DNA from: Rhizobium sp. Root483D2
Lineage (GTDB): Bacteria; Pseudomonadota; Alphaproteobacteria; Rhizobiales; Rhizobiaceae
Reading direction: 5' to 3'
Length of the DNA: 64,000 bases
Assembly: GCF_001426685.1 (NCBI RefSeq)
Contig: NZ_LMFB01000009.1
Location: 62,001 to 126,000, forward strand
The position numbers and the translations under genes were made by a program. The notes beneath the pieces are model-generated. The model saw nothing but the letters and a program-made list of their open reading frames with translations. It was not told the DNA's origin and did no database searches. The number at the start of each line of letters is the position of its first letter. Positions within the stretch are counted from its first letter, which is position 1. Below are positions 26,989 to 35,083 of this stretch, in pieces.

Positions 26989-27324
26989 TCAGACCGGCCG
27001 TGTTCCTCCCACCGGTGAAAAGGCTGCAGGTTTCAAAATCTTGTTTTCAGCGACTTCGATCAGGTCGCGGATTTTCGGCAAGAATGCCTGCCAGGCCGGA
27101 TCCGCCATCAGCGAAGTGCGTCGGGTTTCCCGGTCATCAAGGCTGGAGAAACCCCAGATGTGAACGATCTCGTTGATGACGCCGATTTCCGAGAAGAAAT
27201 AGCCGACGAGGTCGCCCAGGTGCCGCTTCTGGATGGCGATACCCTCGTCCTCCACCACCTTGAGATAGGCGGGGATGGCTCCATTCTTCAACCGGTAGGT
27301 TCGCATCTCATAGACCATGGCCAT
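26989..27324 (-). CDS. NIPSNAP family protein
   Basis: A 111-residue protein of the NIPSNAP fold (dimeric ferredoxin-like alpha/beta barrel). The start MVYEMRTYRLKNGAIPAYL and the segment VGYFFSEIGVINEIVHIWGF are characteristic. Bacterial members occur in catabolic operons but their chemistry is unknown. The first ATG at 27324 overlaps the aldehyde dehydrogenase stop as TGATG; an upstream GTG (27327) and a downstream ATG (27318) are alternatives that differ by one or two residues. Confidence 0.87.
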   Translation of the reverse strand: MAMVYEMRTYRLKNGAIPAYLKVVEDEGIAIQKRHLGDLVGYFFSEIGVINEIVHIWGFSSLDDRETRRTSLMADPAWQAFLPKIRDLIEVAENKILKPAAFSPVGGTRPV

Positions 27325-28793
27325 CACCGCATCACAAAGGGGTCGGGGATCGGATCATCGGACGTGCGCAACCATATGGTCTTGGTGCGGGTATAGCCGA
27401 GTGCCGCCGCCATTCCGCCTTCGCGTCCGTCACCGGAAAGACCGGAACCGCCGAACGGGGCGATCGGCGATACCGCGCGATAGGTGTTGACCCAGACGAT
27501 GCCGGCACGGATTGACTTCATCAGCCGATGCGCCCGCGTCAGATTTTGCGTAAAAATGCCGGACGCCAATCCGTAGGGCGTGCTGTTGGCCAACGCGACC
27601 GCCTCGGCTTCCGTCTCGAAGGACATGACCGAGAGGACCGGACCAAAGAATTCTTGTTCCAGCGATGGCGAGCGCGTTCCGTCGCAATCGAGAATGGTCG
27701 GCAGGTAGAAATAGCCCTCCCCTTCAGGGGCCGATCCGCCGGTGACAAGCCTTGCTCCGCTGTCCAGCGAAGCTGCGACCAGCGTTTCGATGTGGCGGCG
27801 CTGCCGCCCGGTGGCAAGCGGGCCGACCTCGGTCTCCATCGACAGCGGCGAGCCGATGCGGATGGCATCCGCTTTCGTCTTCAAGATGTCGAGAAACCTG
27901 TCCTTGACACTGCGCTCGACAATCAGCCGGGAAGCTGCAACGCAGCTTTGACCGGTTGCCGCGAAAATACCTGCGACTTGCGCATTCGCAGCACTGTGCA
28001 GATCGGCGTCAGCGAAAACCAGCAGCGGGGACTTGCCGCCCAATTCCAGGGATGTCGATGCAAGGTTCTCCGCCGAACTGCGCACGATATGGCGCGCGGT
28101 CTCGGCGCCGCCGGTAAAGGCGATATGGGCGACTTTCGGATGCGCTGTCAGCGCCGCGCCGCAGGTGGCGCCAAAACCGGTGATCACGTTGACGACACCC
28201 GGCGGGAACCCTGCTTCGTCCACGAGGCGGGCAAATTCCAGCAGCGGCGCCGGGCCATCTTCGGATGCCTTGACAACGATCGTGCATCCTGCCGCAAGGG
28301 CCGGACCGATCTTGACCGCAGCCAGAAACAGCTGGCTGTTCCACGGGACGATGGCAGCCACGACCCCAACCGGCTCTCGCCGCAGCCAGACATCCATGTC
28401 CGCCTTGTCGATCGGCAGCGAGGAACCTTCGATCTTGTCGGCAAGCCCGGCATAATAGCGATAATAGTCTGCGACATAAGCAATCTGCGAGGAGGTTTCG
28501 CGGATAATCTTGCCGGTATCGCGGGTTTCGAGCTCCGCCAGTCTCGGCACGCTCGCGGCAATCAGATCGGCAAGCCGGTAGAGGAGCTTGCCGCGCTGTG
28601 TCGCCGTCATGCGCGCCCAGCGTCCGCCGCCATAGAGAGCCTGATGCGCCGCCTCGACGGCCTGATCGACATCGGCCTGCCTGCTTTCGGGCATTTCCGC
28701 CCAGGCAGCGCCCGTTGCCGGATCGATGCTTTCAAAGCGCGCCTCGCCATTGCCGAACCGACCATCAATGTAGCATTGGAACTGCTGCATCAT
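27324..28793 (-). CDS. NAD(P)-dependent aldehyde dehydrogenase
   Basis: A 489-residue aldehyde dehydrogenase. It shows the nucleotide-binding FTGGAETARHIV segment, the glutamate motif LELGGKSPLLVFADAD, and the catalytic cysteine in FAATGQSCVAASRL. The C-terminal text APFGGSGLSGDGREGG is typical. The start at 28793 (MMQQFQ) follows GGAGTAAG, and the gene begins two bases after the preceding monooxygenase stop. It would oxidise an aldehyde released by the flavin-dependent step to its acid in the cytoplasm. Confidence 0.92.
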   Translation of the reverse strand: MMQQFQCYIDGRFGNGEARFESIDPATGAAWAEMPESRQADVDQAVEAAHQALYGGGRWARMTATQRGKLLYRLADLIAASVPRLAELETRDTGKIIRETSSQIAYVADYYRYYAGLADKIEGSSLPIDKADMDVWLRREPVGVVAAIVPWNSQLFLAAVKIGPALAAGCTIVVKASEDGPAPLLEFARLVDEAGFPPGVVNVITGFGATCGAALTAHPKVAHIAFTGGAETARHIVRSSAENLASTSLELGGKSPLLVFADADLHSAANAQVAGIFAATGQSCVAASRLIVERSVKDRFLDILKTKADAIRIGSPLSMETEVGPLATGRQRRHIETLVAASLDSGARLVTGGSAPEGEGYFYLPTILDCDGTRSPSLEQEFFGPVLSVMSFETEAEAVALANSTPYGLASGIFTQNLTRAHRLMKSIRAGIVWVNTYRAVSPIAPFGGSGLSGDGREGGMAAALGYTRTKTIWLRTSDDPIPDPFVMR

Positions 28794-28794
28794 C

Positions 28795-29832
28795 TTACTC
28801 CGCAAATGCCGGCATGACATCGGCGATGAAACGCTCGAGCGATGCCTTCTTGCGCTCGAAGCTCATGCCCGTGTCGATCCAGAAGGAATATTCATCATAG
28901 CCCATGGCCTCATAGGCCTTCAGCCTTGCAATGACATGTTCGGCATTGCCGATCACATTGTTGCGCCGCATGACGTCGCCCGAAAGCATGGCATTTGCGG
29001 CGATGTCCTCGGCCGAAATACGCTCGATCAGGCCCTGATGGATCGGCCTCTCATTCTTGAACCAGGCAAAGAAATAATTGTAATAAACGCTCATTTCATG
29101 AGCGGCCTGCGCGATATCGGGCTCATCCGACCCCACATAGGTGTGCCGCAGCAGCATGATTTTCGGCCGTTCGACTGAAGCGTTCTTGCCGCACGCTTCG
29201 TTGAAGCGCGCCATCAAAGTCTCGACCTCATCATCTCCCTGCCAGAGCGGCGTCACCTGCACGTTGCAGCCGTTGGCAACCGCGAATTCGTGCGAGTTCG
29301 GATCACGCGCCGCGACCCAGATCGGCGGGTGTTGCTGAACCGGTTTCGGCGCCGATGTGGTGGATGGAAACTGATAGAACTCGCCATCATGGGCATAGTC
29401 CGCCTCCCACAGTTTCTTGACGGCAGGAATGAGTTCGCGCATCCTCTGGCCGGCACCCCAGGCGTCGAGCCCCGGCAGCAGGCGCTCGTATTCGAAGGAG
29501 TAGGCGCCGCGCGCGATGCCGATATCCAGCCGCCCATCGCAGATGAGATCGGTCATCGCCGCTTCGCCTGCGAGCTTGATCGGGTGCCAGAACGGCGCGA
29601 TCACCGTGCCCGTGCCGAGCCTGACATTGGTGGTGCGGCGCGCCAGATCGGCGATCGTGATGAACGGGTTGGGCGCGATGGTGAAATCCATCCCATGATG
29701 CTCGCCCGTCCAAATCGCATGCATGCCGCCCTTGTCGGCAATCTCGCAAAGCGCCACGAATTCCTCATAGAGGGTTTTGTGGTCCTGCTCAGCGTCAAGC
29801 CGTTCCATATGAACGAAGAGGGAGAATTTCAT
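28795..29832 (-). CDS. Luciferase-like FMN-dependent monooxygenase
   Basis: A 345-residue flavin-dependent monooxygenase of the bacterial luciferase family. Landmarks are FSLFVHMERLDAEQDHKTLYE, HAIWTGEHHGMDF, VRLGTGTVIAPFWHP and GRLDIGIARGAYSFEYER. It differs from the NtaA type seen earlier in the window and is closer to the alkanal monooxygenase-like group. A flavin reductase gene lies five bases upstream in the same operon, giving a complete two-component system. The substrate is unknown. Confidence 0.9.
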   Translation of the reverse strand: MKFSLFVHMERLDAEQDHKTLYEEFVALCEIADKGGMHAIWTGEHHGMDFTIAPNPFITIADLARRTTNVRLGTGTVIAPFWHPIKLAGEAAMTDLICDGRLDIGIARGAYSFEYERLLPGLDAWGAGQRMRELIPAVKKLWEADYAHDGEFYQFPSTTSAPKPVQQHPPIWVAARDPNSHEFAVANGCNVQVTPLWQGDDEVETLMARFNEACGKNASVERPKIMLLRHTYVGSDEPDIAQAAHEMSVYYNYFFAWFKNERPIHQGLIERISAEDIAANAMLSGDVMRRNNVIGNAEHVIARLKAYEAMGYDEYSFWIDTGMSFERKKASLERFIADVMPAFAE

Positions 29833-29837
29833 CGCGC

Positions 29838-30764
29838 TCAGGCCTTCCTTGAAACCGGGTGAACTTTGCCGGCTATCTCATTGCCGAAATAAACGCCGAA
29901 ATTCCCGATCGAGTTTTCGAGATCAAACCGCCGGACGATATCCGCTGTCGCGGTGCTGTCGAATTTTTCCTGCAGCGCAGCGGCGGGCGCCATGAATTGG
30001 CCGGCAGCAGGTTCGCCGGCGCTTGCCGTTGCACGGTAGACAATGTGCTGGCGGTTGTCGGTGCGGCTCTCGTAGACGGAGTAGAGAAATCCGATCGAAA
30101 TGTTCAGCCCCGTCAGCCGTTCAAGATGAGCGCGCAAGGTCTGGACGGGCTCGCCGCTTTCCATCGCGCAGGCCGGGAGGCTGAGTGTGCCGTTGCTCAG
30201 GAAAAGAAGATCACCGTCGCGTTCAATCACCGCGCTCAGCTGTGCCTCCCCCTCCGCTGCTGCGGATACGGCCTTGCCGGCCAATGCGGGGGTGAAATAA
30301 CTGCCGCGTGCATAGCCAAGACCGTTCTTACCGCTGTTGTCGAAAGCTCCGACCCGGCCGGTCATGATGACGTGATCGCCCGCGTCCAGAACCTGCTCCG
30401 TTAAACAATCGAACCAGGCCGCGACATCGGCAAAGATCGGCGATCCCTCTGGCCCGGGTTTCCATTCGACGGCAGCAAAACGATCTTCGACCGGACGTGC
30501 AAACGTGTTGGAAACGTCCTTCTGGGTTTCCGACAGGATGTTCACGGCGAATTTTCCCGCCTTCGTCATCGTCTCGAAATTCCGCGACGTTTTTGCCAGA
30601 CAGACAAGCAGCAGCGGCGGATCGAGAGAAACGGAGGTAAAGGAATTGGCGGTAAAGCCGACCGGCTGGCCCGACGCATCATGCGTGGTCACCACCGTCA
30701 CGCCGGTTGGAAAAGCGCCGAACGCGTCACGCAGCGCGCGTGCATCGAAACTCGTCTCGCTCAT
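29838..30764 (-). CDS. Flavin reductase with C-terminal extension
   Basis: A 308-residue protein. Residues 1 to about 165 form a flavin reductase-like FMN-binding domain (FPTGVTVVTTHDASGQPVGF, TANSFTSVSLDPPLLLVCL, HVIMTGRVGAF). A further 140 residues follow that are absent from short reductases of the HpaC/RutF type; they contain GLNISIGFLYSVYESRTDN and probably form a second domain of unknown role. It would supply reduced FMN to the adjacent monooxygenase. Its ATG overlaps the hydrolase stop by four bases. Confidence 0.88.
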   Translation of the reverse strand: MSETSFDARALRDAFGAFPTGVTVVTTHDASGQPVGFTANSFTSVSLDPPLLLVCLAKTSRNFETMTKAGKFAVNILSETQKDVSNTFARPVEDRFAAVEWKPGPEGSPIFADVAAWFDCLTEQVLDAGDHVIMTGRVGAFDNSGKNGLGYARGSYFTPALAGKAVSAAAEGEAQLSAVIERDGDLLFLSNGTLSLPACAMESGEPVQTLRAHLERLTGLNISIGFLYSVYESRTDNRQHIVYRATASAGEPAAGQFMAPAAALQEKFDSTATADIVRRFDLENSIGNFGVYFGNEIAGKVHPVSRKA

Positions 30765-31558
30765 CGTGTTTCCTCCGGTTTCGCCAGCCAGTTCGCAAGG
30801 ATCGTGTTGACCTCACCGGGTGCGGTCAGATTGACCATATGCCTGTGGCCCGCAATCAGCACAGCGTAACCATGAGGCGCTGCATCCGCCATTGCCTGCG
30901 CCATCGCCGGCGTCGAGTTGGGGTCGTCTGCGCCCGTCAGAAACAGCGCCGGGCAACGCACCTTTTGCCAGCCATCCGCATAGGTGGCATCTCCACCGGC
31001 GAAGGCTGCATAGGCTGTGGCATAGGCGGCGCGATCAACGGAGGACAGCCAGCGGCGGGTCAACCGGTAGACCTCGCTCCCTTGAGCGTCTGCGCCGAAC
31101 CAGCGCAGCAATGGCCCATCGATATCAACCTCTCCATCGTGGATTTTCCCGGCTCTTTCCATGACTGCGGTGCGCGCCAGCGGATCCCGGCGAAAGACCG
31201 CGTTCAAAAGCGCGACACGGGAGATCCTGTTTCCGAATGTCGCCGCAGCGCCGCCGGCAATCAGCGCGCCCATCGAATGTCCTGCGACATTGGCACGATC
31301 AAGCGCGAGGTCGTCGAGGAAAAGGCCAAGCCAGTCGACAAACGTTTGGAGGCCCGACCCTTCCGGCAAGGCCCGGCTTTCGCCATGGCCCGGCATATCG
31401 ACTGAAATCACCCGGTTCGATCTGCTGAGCGTAGCCATCTGCGGCGCCCAGGCTTCCAGCCGCATGCCAACCCCATGGATCAGCACCAGCGGCTCGCCGG
31501 AACCCTGCTCCACGTAAGCCGTGCGGTTTTTCGTATGGGATCGCGGGGCCGTGTCCAT
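30761..31558 (-). CDS. Alpha/beta hydrolase
   Basis: A 265-residue alpha/beta hydrolase. The catalytic serine is S95 in AGHSMG, the acid is D211 or D212 in TGADDPNS, and the histidine is H238 or H240 in AGHRHM; the oxyanion region is LIHGVGM. No signal peptide is seen. In an operon with a flavin monooxygenase and reductase it may open or hydrolyse an ester, lactone or carbamate made by the oxygenase, as RutD does near RutA/RutF; this role is inferred from context. Confidence 0.88.
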   Translation of the reverse strand: MDTAPRSHTKNRTAYVEQGSGEPLVLIHGVGMRLEAWAPQMATLSRSNRVISVDMPGHGESRALPEGSGLQTFVDWLGLFLDDLALDRANVAGHSMGALIAGGAAATFGNRISRVALLNAVFRRDPLARTAVMERAGKIHDGEVDIDGPLLRWFGADAQGSEVYRLTRRWLSSVDRAAYATAYAAFAGGDATYADGWQKVRCPALFLTGADDPNSTPAMAQAMADAAPHGYAVLIAGHRHMVNLTAPGEVNTILANWLAKPEETR

Positions 31559-31559
31559 A

Positions 31560-32162
31560 TCAGACAGCTGCCGGATTGGTGGCGTCGTTGCCGAGATCCT
31601 TCAGATCCTGGTAGCGGTCGCCGATACGATGATGCGGGCGGCCACCGACCGACGCGCCAAGGGCCACGAGAATTTCATTGGCTGCCGGCGCATCGCCGAC
31701 CGACGTCTGGATGGTGAGATAATGCGAGCGCCGCCCTTCGTCGTTCTTGTCCATCAGCGGGATCATGACCGGCGCATTGGCAGGGCCGCGCGTGTTGCAG
31801 AAGGCGAGATAGGATTTCGCGCCGACGGCGCTGCGGTAGTGATTGCCGAAACGCAGGGTATGAATGAGGGCGGAGGCATGTTCGAGCTCGCCATCAAGCC
31901 CCACGACCGCAGCCTTGCCATAGGCTTCGACGTTATCGCCCGAGCCGACAGCATCAATGATCATCCGCGTCAGGAGTTCGCCGAGCACCGGCGCCGTTCT
32001 ATGAATCTCCGGCTTCAGGTCCTCCACAAAGCCTTTGCCCGCCCAGGGGTTCTTCACCACTGCAATGGCCGTATAGAGCTTGAGCGGCGTTGCGGCGGCC
32101 TTGCCTCCCTCGATCAGCACGGTTTCAACCTGTAACAGGGTCTTGCGAATTTCGATGGTCAA
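31560..32162 (-). CDS. DUF1185 (AA_synth, PF06684) family protein
   Basis: A 200-residue protein of the DUF1185 family. Family text includes ETVLIEGGKAAATPLKLYTAIAVVKNPWAGKGFVEDL (seen in pieces) and RTAPVLGELLTRMI, with GGRPHHRIGDRYQDL near the C terminus. Solved members have a chorismate-mutase-like fold, and a role in amino acid metabolism has been proposed but not shown. It starts with TTG at 32162, supported by GAAGGA six bases upstream, and is the first gene of the operon, one base before the hydrolase. The promoter region holds a GntR-type palindrome. Confidence 0.83.
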   Translation of the reverse strand: MTIEIRKTLLQVETVLIEGGKAAATPLKLYTAIAVVKNPWAGKGFVEDLKPEIHRTAPVLGELLTRMIIDAVGSGDNVEAYGKAAVVGLDGELEHASALIHTLRFGNHYRSAVGAKSYLAFCNTRGPANAPVMIPLMDKNDEGRRSHYLTIQTSVGDAPAANEILVALGASVGGRPHHRIGDRYQDLKDLGNDATNPAAV

Positions 32163-32197
32163 GGCCGTTTTCCTTCAATGCGTCGATATATCATATG

Positions 32198-32209
32198 ATG
32201 GTATACCAT
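32198..32209. promoter_or_regulatory. GntR-type operator palindrome
   Basis: ATGGTATACCAT is a perfect 12-bp palindrome between the divergent DUF1185 operon and GntR gene. It has the GTATAC core often seen in sites of FCD-type GntR regulators, and lies 36 bp from the operon start and 55 bp from the regulator start. Binding by the neighbouring regulator is inferred. Confidence 0.65.
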
Positions 32210-32263
32210 AAGACGACGTGTCAAGTCTTGTTCTGAATCATTTCAGCGGCTATGAAGGAAAGC

Positions 32264-32995
32264 ATGAGCCAGAACCTGTTTGCCCAAGCCGCCGCCCCTG
32301 CCCCAAACTTGGAATCGTTGCGGATCGACACGCCGCCGGTCACCCTGCGGGAAATGGCGCTCGAGCGGTTGCGCAACGCCATCATCGCCGGGCTTTTCAG
32401 CCCAGGGCAGCGCCTCGTCGAGCGCACCTTGTGCGATCAGCTCGGCGTATCGCGCTCGGTCATCCGGGAGGTGCTGCGCCATCTCGAAACCGAGGGCCTC
32501 ATCGAAACGGCGCCGAAACAGGGACCCATTGTCGCCCTCATCGATTGGCATCAGGCCCGGCAGATCTATGATGTCCGTATTGCACTGGAGACGACCGCCG
32601 TTGCCGACTGCGCCCGCAACGCGACATCCGCCACCAAGGAAAAGCTGAAAGCGGTGCTGAAAGATCTCGACCGCAACTCCCGCAAGAACGACCCTTTGAC
32701 GATCCTCGCTGCGACCACGCAGTTCTATGAGAAGATCTTCCTGTCAGGGGGCCACGAAATCGCATGGGATATCGTCAAGCGCCTCAACAGCCGGATTTCC
32801 CGGCTGCGCGTGATGACGCTGGCCACGACAAACCGCACCGTATCGGGTCCTGCGCGCATGCGGGAAATCTTTAATGCAATCGAACGAAACGATCCCAACG
32901 CCGCCGATGCCGCCTGCCGCGCGCATATTTCCGAGGCCGCGGAGATAGCGCGAACTTTGCTGGAATCGGAAAGACGGCATGACGGCGGACGGTAA
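32264..32995 (+). CDS. GntR-family regulator, FCD type
   Basis: A regulator of about 243 residues. The winged-helix motif is GQRLVERTLCDQLGVSRSVI followed by REVLRHLETEGLIETAPKQG; the C-terminal FCD domain contains IRIALETTAVADCA-like text and the metal-type histidine HISEAAEIA. It is divergent from the DUF1185-to-PotA operon, which it most likely represses until the substrate or an intermediate binds. The ATG at 32264 is preceded by AAGGAA; an in-frame ATG at 32252 has no ribosome site. Confidence 0.88.
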   Translation: MSQNLFAQAAAPAPNLESLRIDTPPVTLREMALERLRNAIIAGLFSPGQRLVERTLCDQLGVSRSVIREVLRHLETEGLIETAPKQGPIVALIDWHQARQIYDVRIALETTAVADCARNATSATKEKLKAVLKDLDRNSRKNDPLTILAATTQFYEKIFLSGGHEIAWDIVKRLNSRISRLRVMTLATTNRTVSGPARMREIFNAIERNDPNAADAACRAHISEAAEIARTLLESERRHDGGR

Positions 32996-33071
32996 TGCCG
33001 CGCAAGGGGGTACATAGTCCGGTGAAGGCCGGCGCAATCAGCGATTACAGGTCCGCCCCAATTTCACCGTC

Positions 33072-33851
33072 TCAGGCTCCGTGCTGCTGGATGCTCAGGC
33101 CGCCATCGATGGTCAGGCAGGTCGCATTCATGAACGGGCATTCGTCGGAAATCATGAACACGGCGGCAAGCGCAATTTCCTCCGGTGACGCGATACGGCC
33201 GCCGGGGTGCAGTTTCATCGTCTGCGCCTTCGCCGCGACCGGGTCAGGAAAGCTGTTCCAGTAATCGATGACCTTCTGCGTGGAAACATAACCCGGTGCC
33301 AGCGCGTTCACGCGCACGCCCTTACCGGCATATTCGAGACCGAGCGACCGGGTCATGCCGAGCAGCGCGTGCTTGGCAAGCGGATAGGGGAACGTGTGCG
33401 GGATGATGGTGAAGGCATGGGTGGACGCGATGTTGAGCACCACACCGCCGCCGGCCGCAATGATACCGGGCAGCACCGCCTTGGTACAATTCCAGGCGCC
33501 CTTGAGGTTGACGTCGAAACAGCGCTGCCATTCCGCGTCGCTGGTTTCCAGCGGTTCATGAAACACGTTGACGCCGGCATTGTTGATCAGCGCGTTGACC
33601 GGGCCGATCTCTGCGGCTGCACGCTCGACGGCATCGCCGATCGCGGCAGCATCGGTAATGCTTGCGCCGGCAAAGCCAAGAACAGCACCCGTGGAATTCA
33701 GCGCGGACGCTTCCTTCCCGAGGAGGTCTTCATCCATATCGATCAGGAACAGGCGCGCCCCTTCGGCCGCGCACGCCTTGGCGATGGCAAGGCCGATGCC
33801 CTGCGCAGCACCGGTGATCATGATCCGCTTGCCCTTGAGACGGTCCGTCAT
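33072..33851 (-). CDS. Short-chain dehydrogenase/reductase
   Basis: A 259-residue classical SDR. The cofactor motif is TGAAQGIG (residues 13-20), NNAG is at 90-93, and the catalytic residues are S143, Y156 and K160. GGAGACTT precedes the ATG at 33851; a longer frame to 33896 is not supported. The gene lies 16 bp after dgoD and ends the sugar acid operon. It may oxidise a sugar such as galactose or fucose, or a keto intermediate, but specificity cannot be read. Confidence 0.9.
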   Translation of the reverse strand: MTDRLKGKRIMITGAAQGIGLAIAKACAAEGARLFLIDMDEDLLGKEASALNSTGAVLGFAGASITDAAAIGDAVERAAAEIGPVNALINNAGVNVFHEPLETSDAEWQRCFDVNLKGAWNCTKAVLPGIIAAGGGVVLNIASTHAFTIIPHTFPYPLAKHALLGMTRSLGLEYAGKGVRVNALAPGYVSTQKVIDYWNSFPDPVAAKAQTMKLHPGGRIASPEEIALAAVFMISDECPFMNATCLTIDGGLSIQQHGA

Positions 33852-33867
33852 GGTCAAGTCTCCTGTT

Positions 33868-35016
33868 TCACCATTCTGCAAAACTGCCGTCTTCATGACG
33901 CCAGATCGGGTTGCGCCAGCGGTGGCCTTCCTTGGCGCGTTCGATCACGTAGGCCTCGTCGACCTCGATACCAAGCCCTGGCCCCTGCGGAATGCTGACG
34001 AAACCGTCGGCGTACTGGAAGACGTCCTTGTTGGAGATGTAATCGAGGATATCGTTGCTCTTGTTGTAGTGGATGCCGAGGCTCTGCTCCTGAATGAAGG
34101 CGTTGTAGCTGACGGCGTCGATCTGCAGGCAGGCGGCAAGGGCGATTGGGCCCAGGGGGCAATGAGGGGCGAGTGCCACGTCATAGGCTTCCGCCATGGC
34201 CGCGATCTTGCGGCATTCGGTAATGCCGCCGGCATGGGAAAGATCGGGCTGGATGATATCGACAAAGCCGTCGGAAAGGACCTGCTTGAAATCCCAGCGC
34301 GAATAGAGCCGCTCACCGAGCGCGATCGGTGTTCCCGTATGATTGACGATGTCGCGAAGCGCTTCCTTGTTTTCCGACAGAACCGGCTCTTCGATGAACA
34401 TCAGCTTGTAGGGATCGAGTTCCTTGGCGAGCACCTTGGCCATCGGCTTGTGCACACGGCCGTGAAAATCGACACCTATGCCAATGTAGGGACCGACCGC
34501 CTCGCGGATGGTGGCGATGGTCTGGACTGCCTTATCGACCTTCTCCCAGCTATCGACGATCTGCATTTCCTCGCAGCCGTTGAGCTTGATCGCCTTGAAA
34601 CCGCGAGCGACGACATCGCGGGCATTGTTGGCGACGTCGGCGGGACGATCGCCGCCGATCCAGGAATAGACCTTGATCCTGTCGCGCACCTGCCCGCCCA
34701 GCAACGAATGGATGGGTGCCCCGAGCGCCTTGCCCTTGATGTCCCAGAGCGCCTGGTCGATGCCGGAAATGGCGCTCATATGGATGGCGCCGCCGCGATA
34801 GAACCCACCGCGATACAGGACGTTCCAGTGATCCTCGATCAGGAACGGATCTTTCCCGATCAGGTAGTCTTCCAGTTCGTGGACGGCTGCCTGCACTGTC
34901 AGCGCCCTGCCCTCGACCACCGGTTCGCCCCAGCCGGAAACACCTTCATCCGTCTCGATCTTCAGGAACAACCAGCGTGGCGGAACGATGTAGGTGGTGA
35001 GCTTGGTGATTTTCAT
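33868..35016 (-). CDS. dgoD: D-galactonate dehydratase
   Basis: A 382-residue enolase-superfamily dehydratase. It aligns along its whole length with the E. coli enzyme as I remember it, including KLNGCEE, the magnesium ligands D183, E209 and E235, and the catalytic histidines H185 (VDFHGRV) and H285 (LAPHCPLGP), at identical residue numbers. It would convert D-galactonate to 2-keto-3-deoxygalactonate. AAGAAGG precedes the ATG at 35016. The partner kinase and aldolase (DgoK, DgoA) are not in this window. Confidence 0.95.
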   Translation of the reverse strand: MKITKLTTYIVPPRWLFLKIETDEGVSGWGEPVVEGRALTVQAAVHELEDYLIGKDPFLIEDHWNVLYRGGFYRGGAIHMSAISGIDQALWDIKGKALGAPIHSLLGGQVRDRIKVYSWIGGDRPADVANNARDVVARGFKAIKLNGCEEMQIVDSWEKVDKAVQTIATIREAVGPYIGIGVDFHGRVHKPMAKVLAKELDPYKLMFIEEPVLSENKEALRDIVNHTGTPIALGERLYSRWDFKQVLSDGFVDIIQPDLSHAGGITECRKIAAMAEAYDVALAPHCPLGPIALAACLQIDAVSYNAFIQEQSLGIHYNKSNDILDYISNKDVFQYADGFVSIPQGPGLGIEVDEAYVIERAKEGHRWRNPIWRHEDGSFAEW

Positions 35017-35083
35017 CGGGTCATGCCTTCTTGCTGAACGCAAACGGGATTGAGATGAAGCGGGGACCGGACATTCAGGAGGC

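Noticed and set aside
33568-35037. 489-residue open frame on plus
   Set aside because: Antisense of dgoD and the SDR gene, which keep all catalytic residues.
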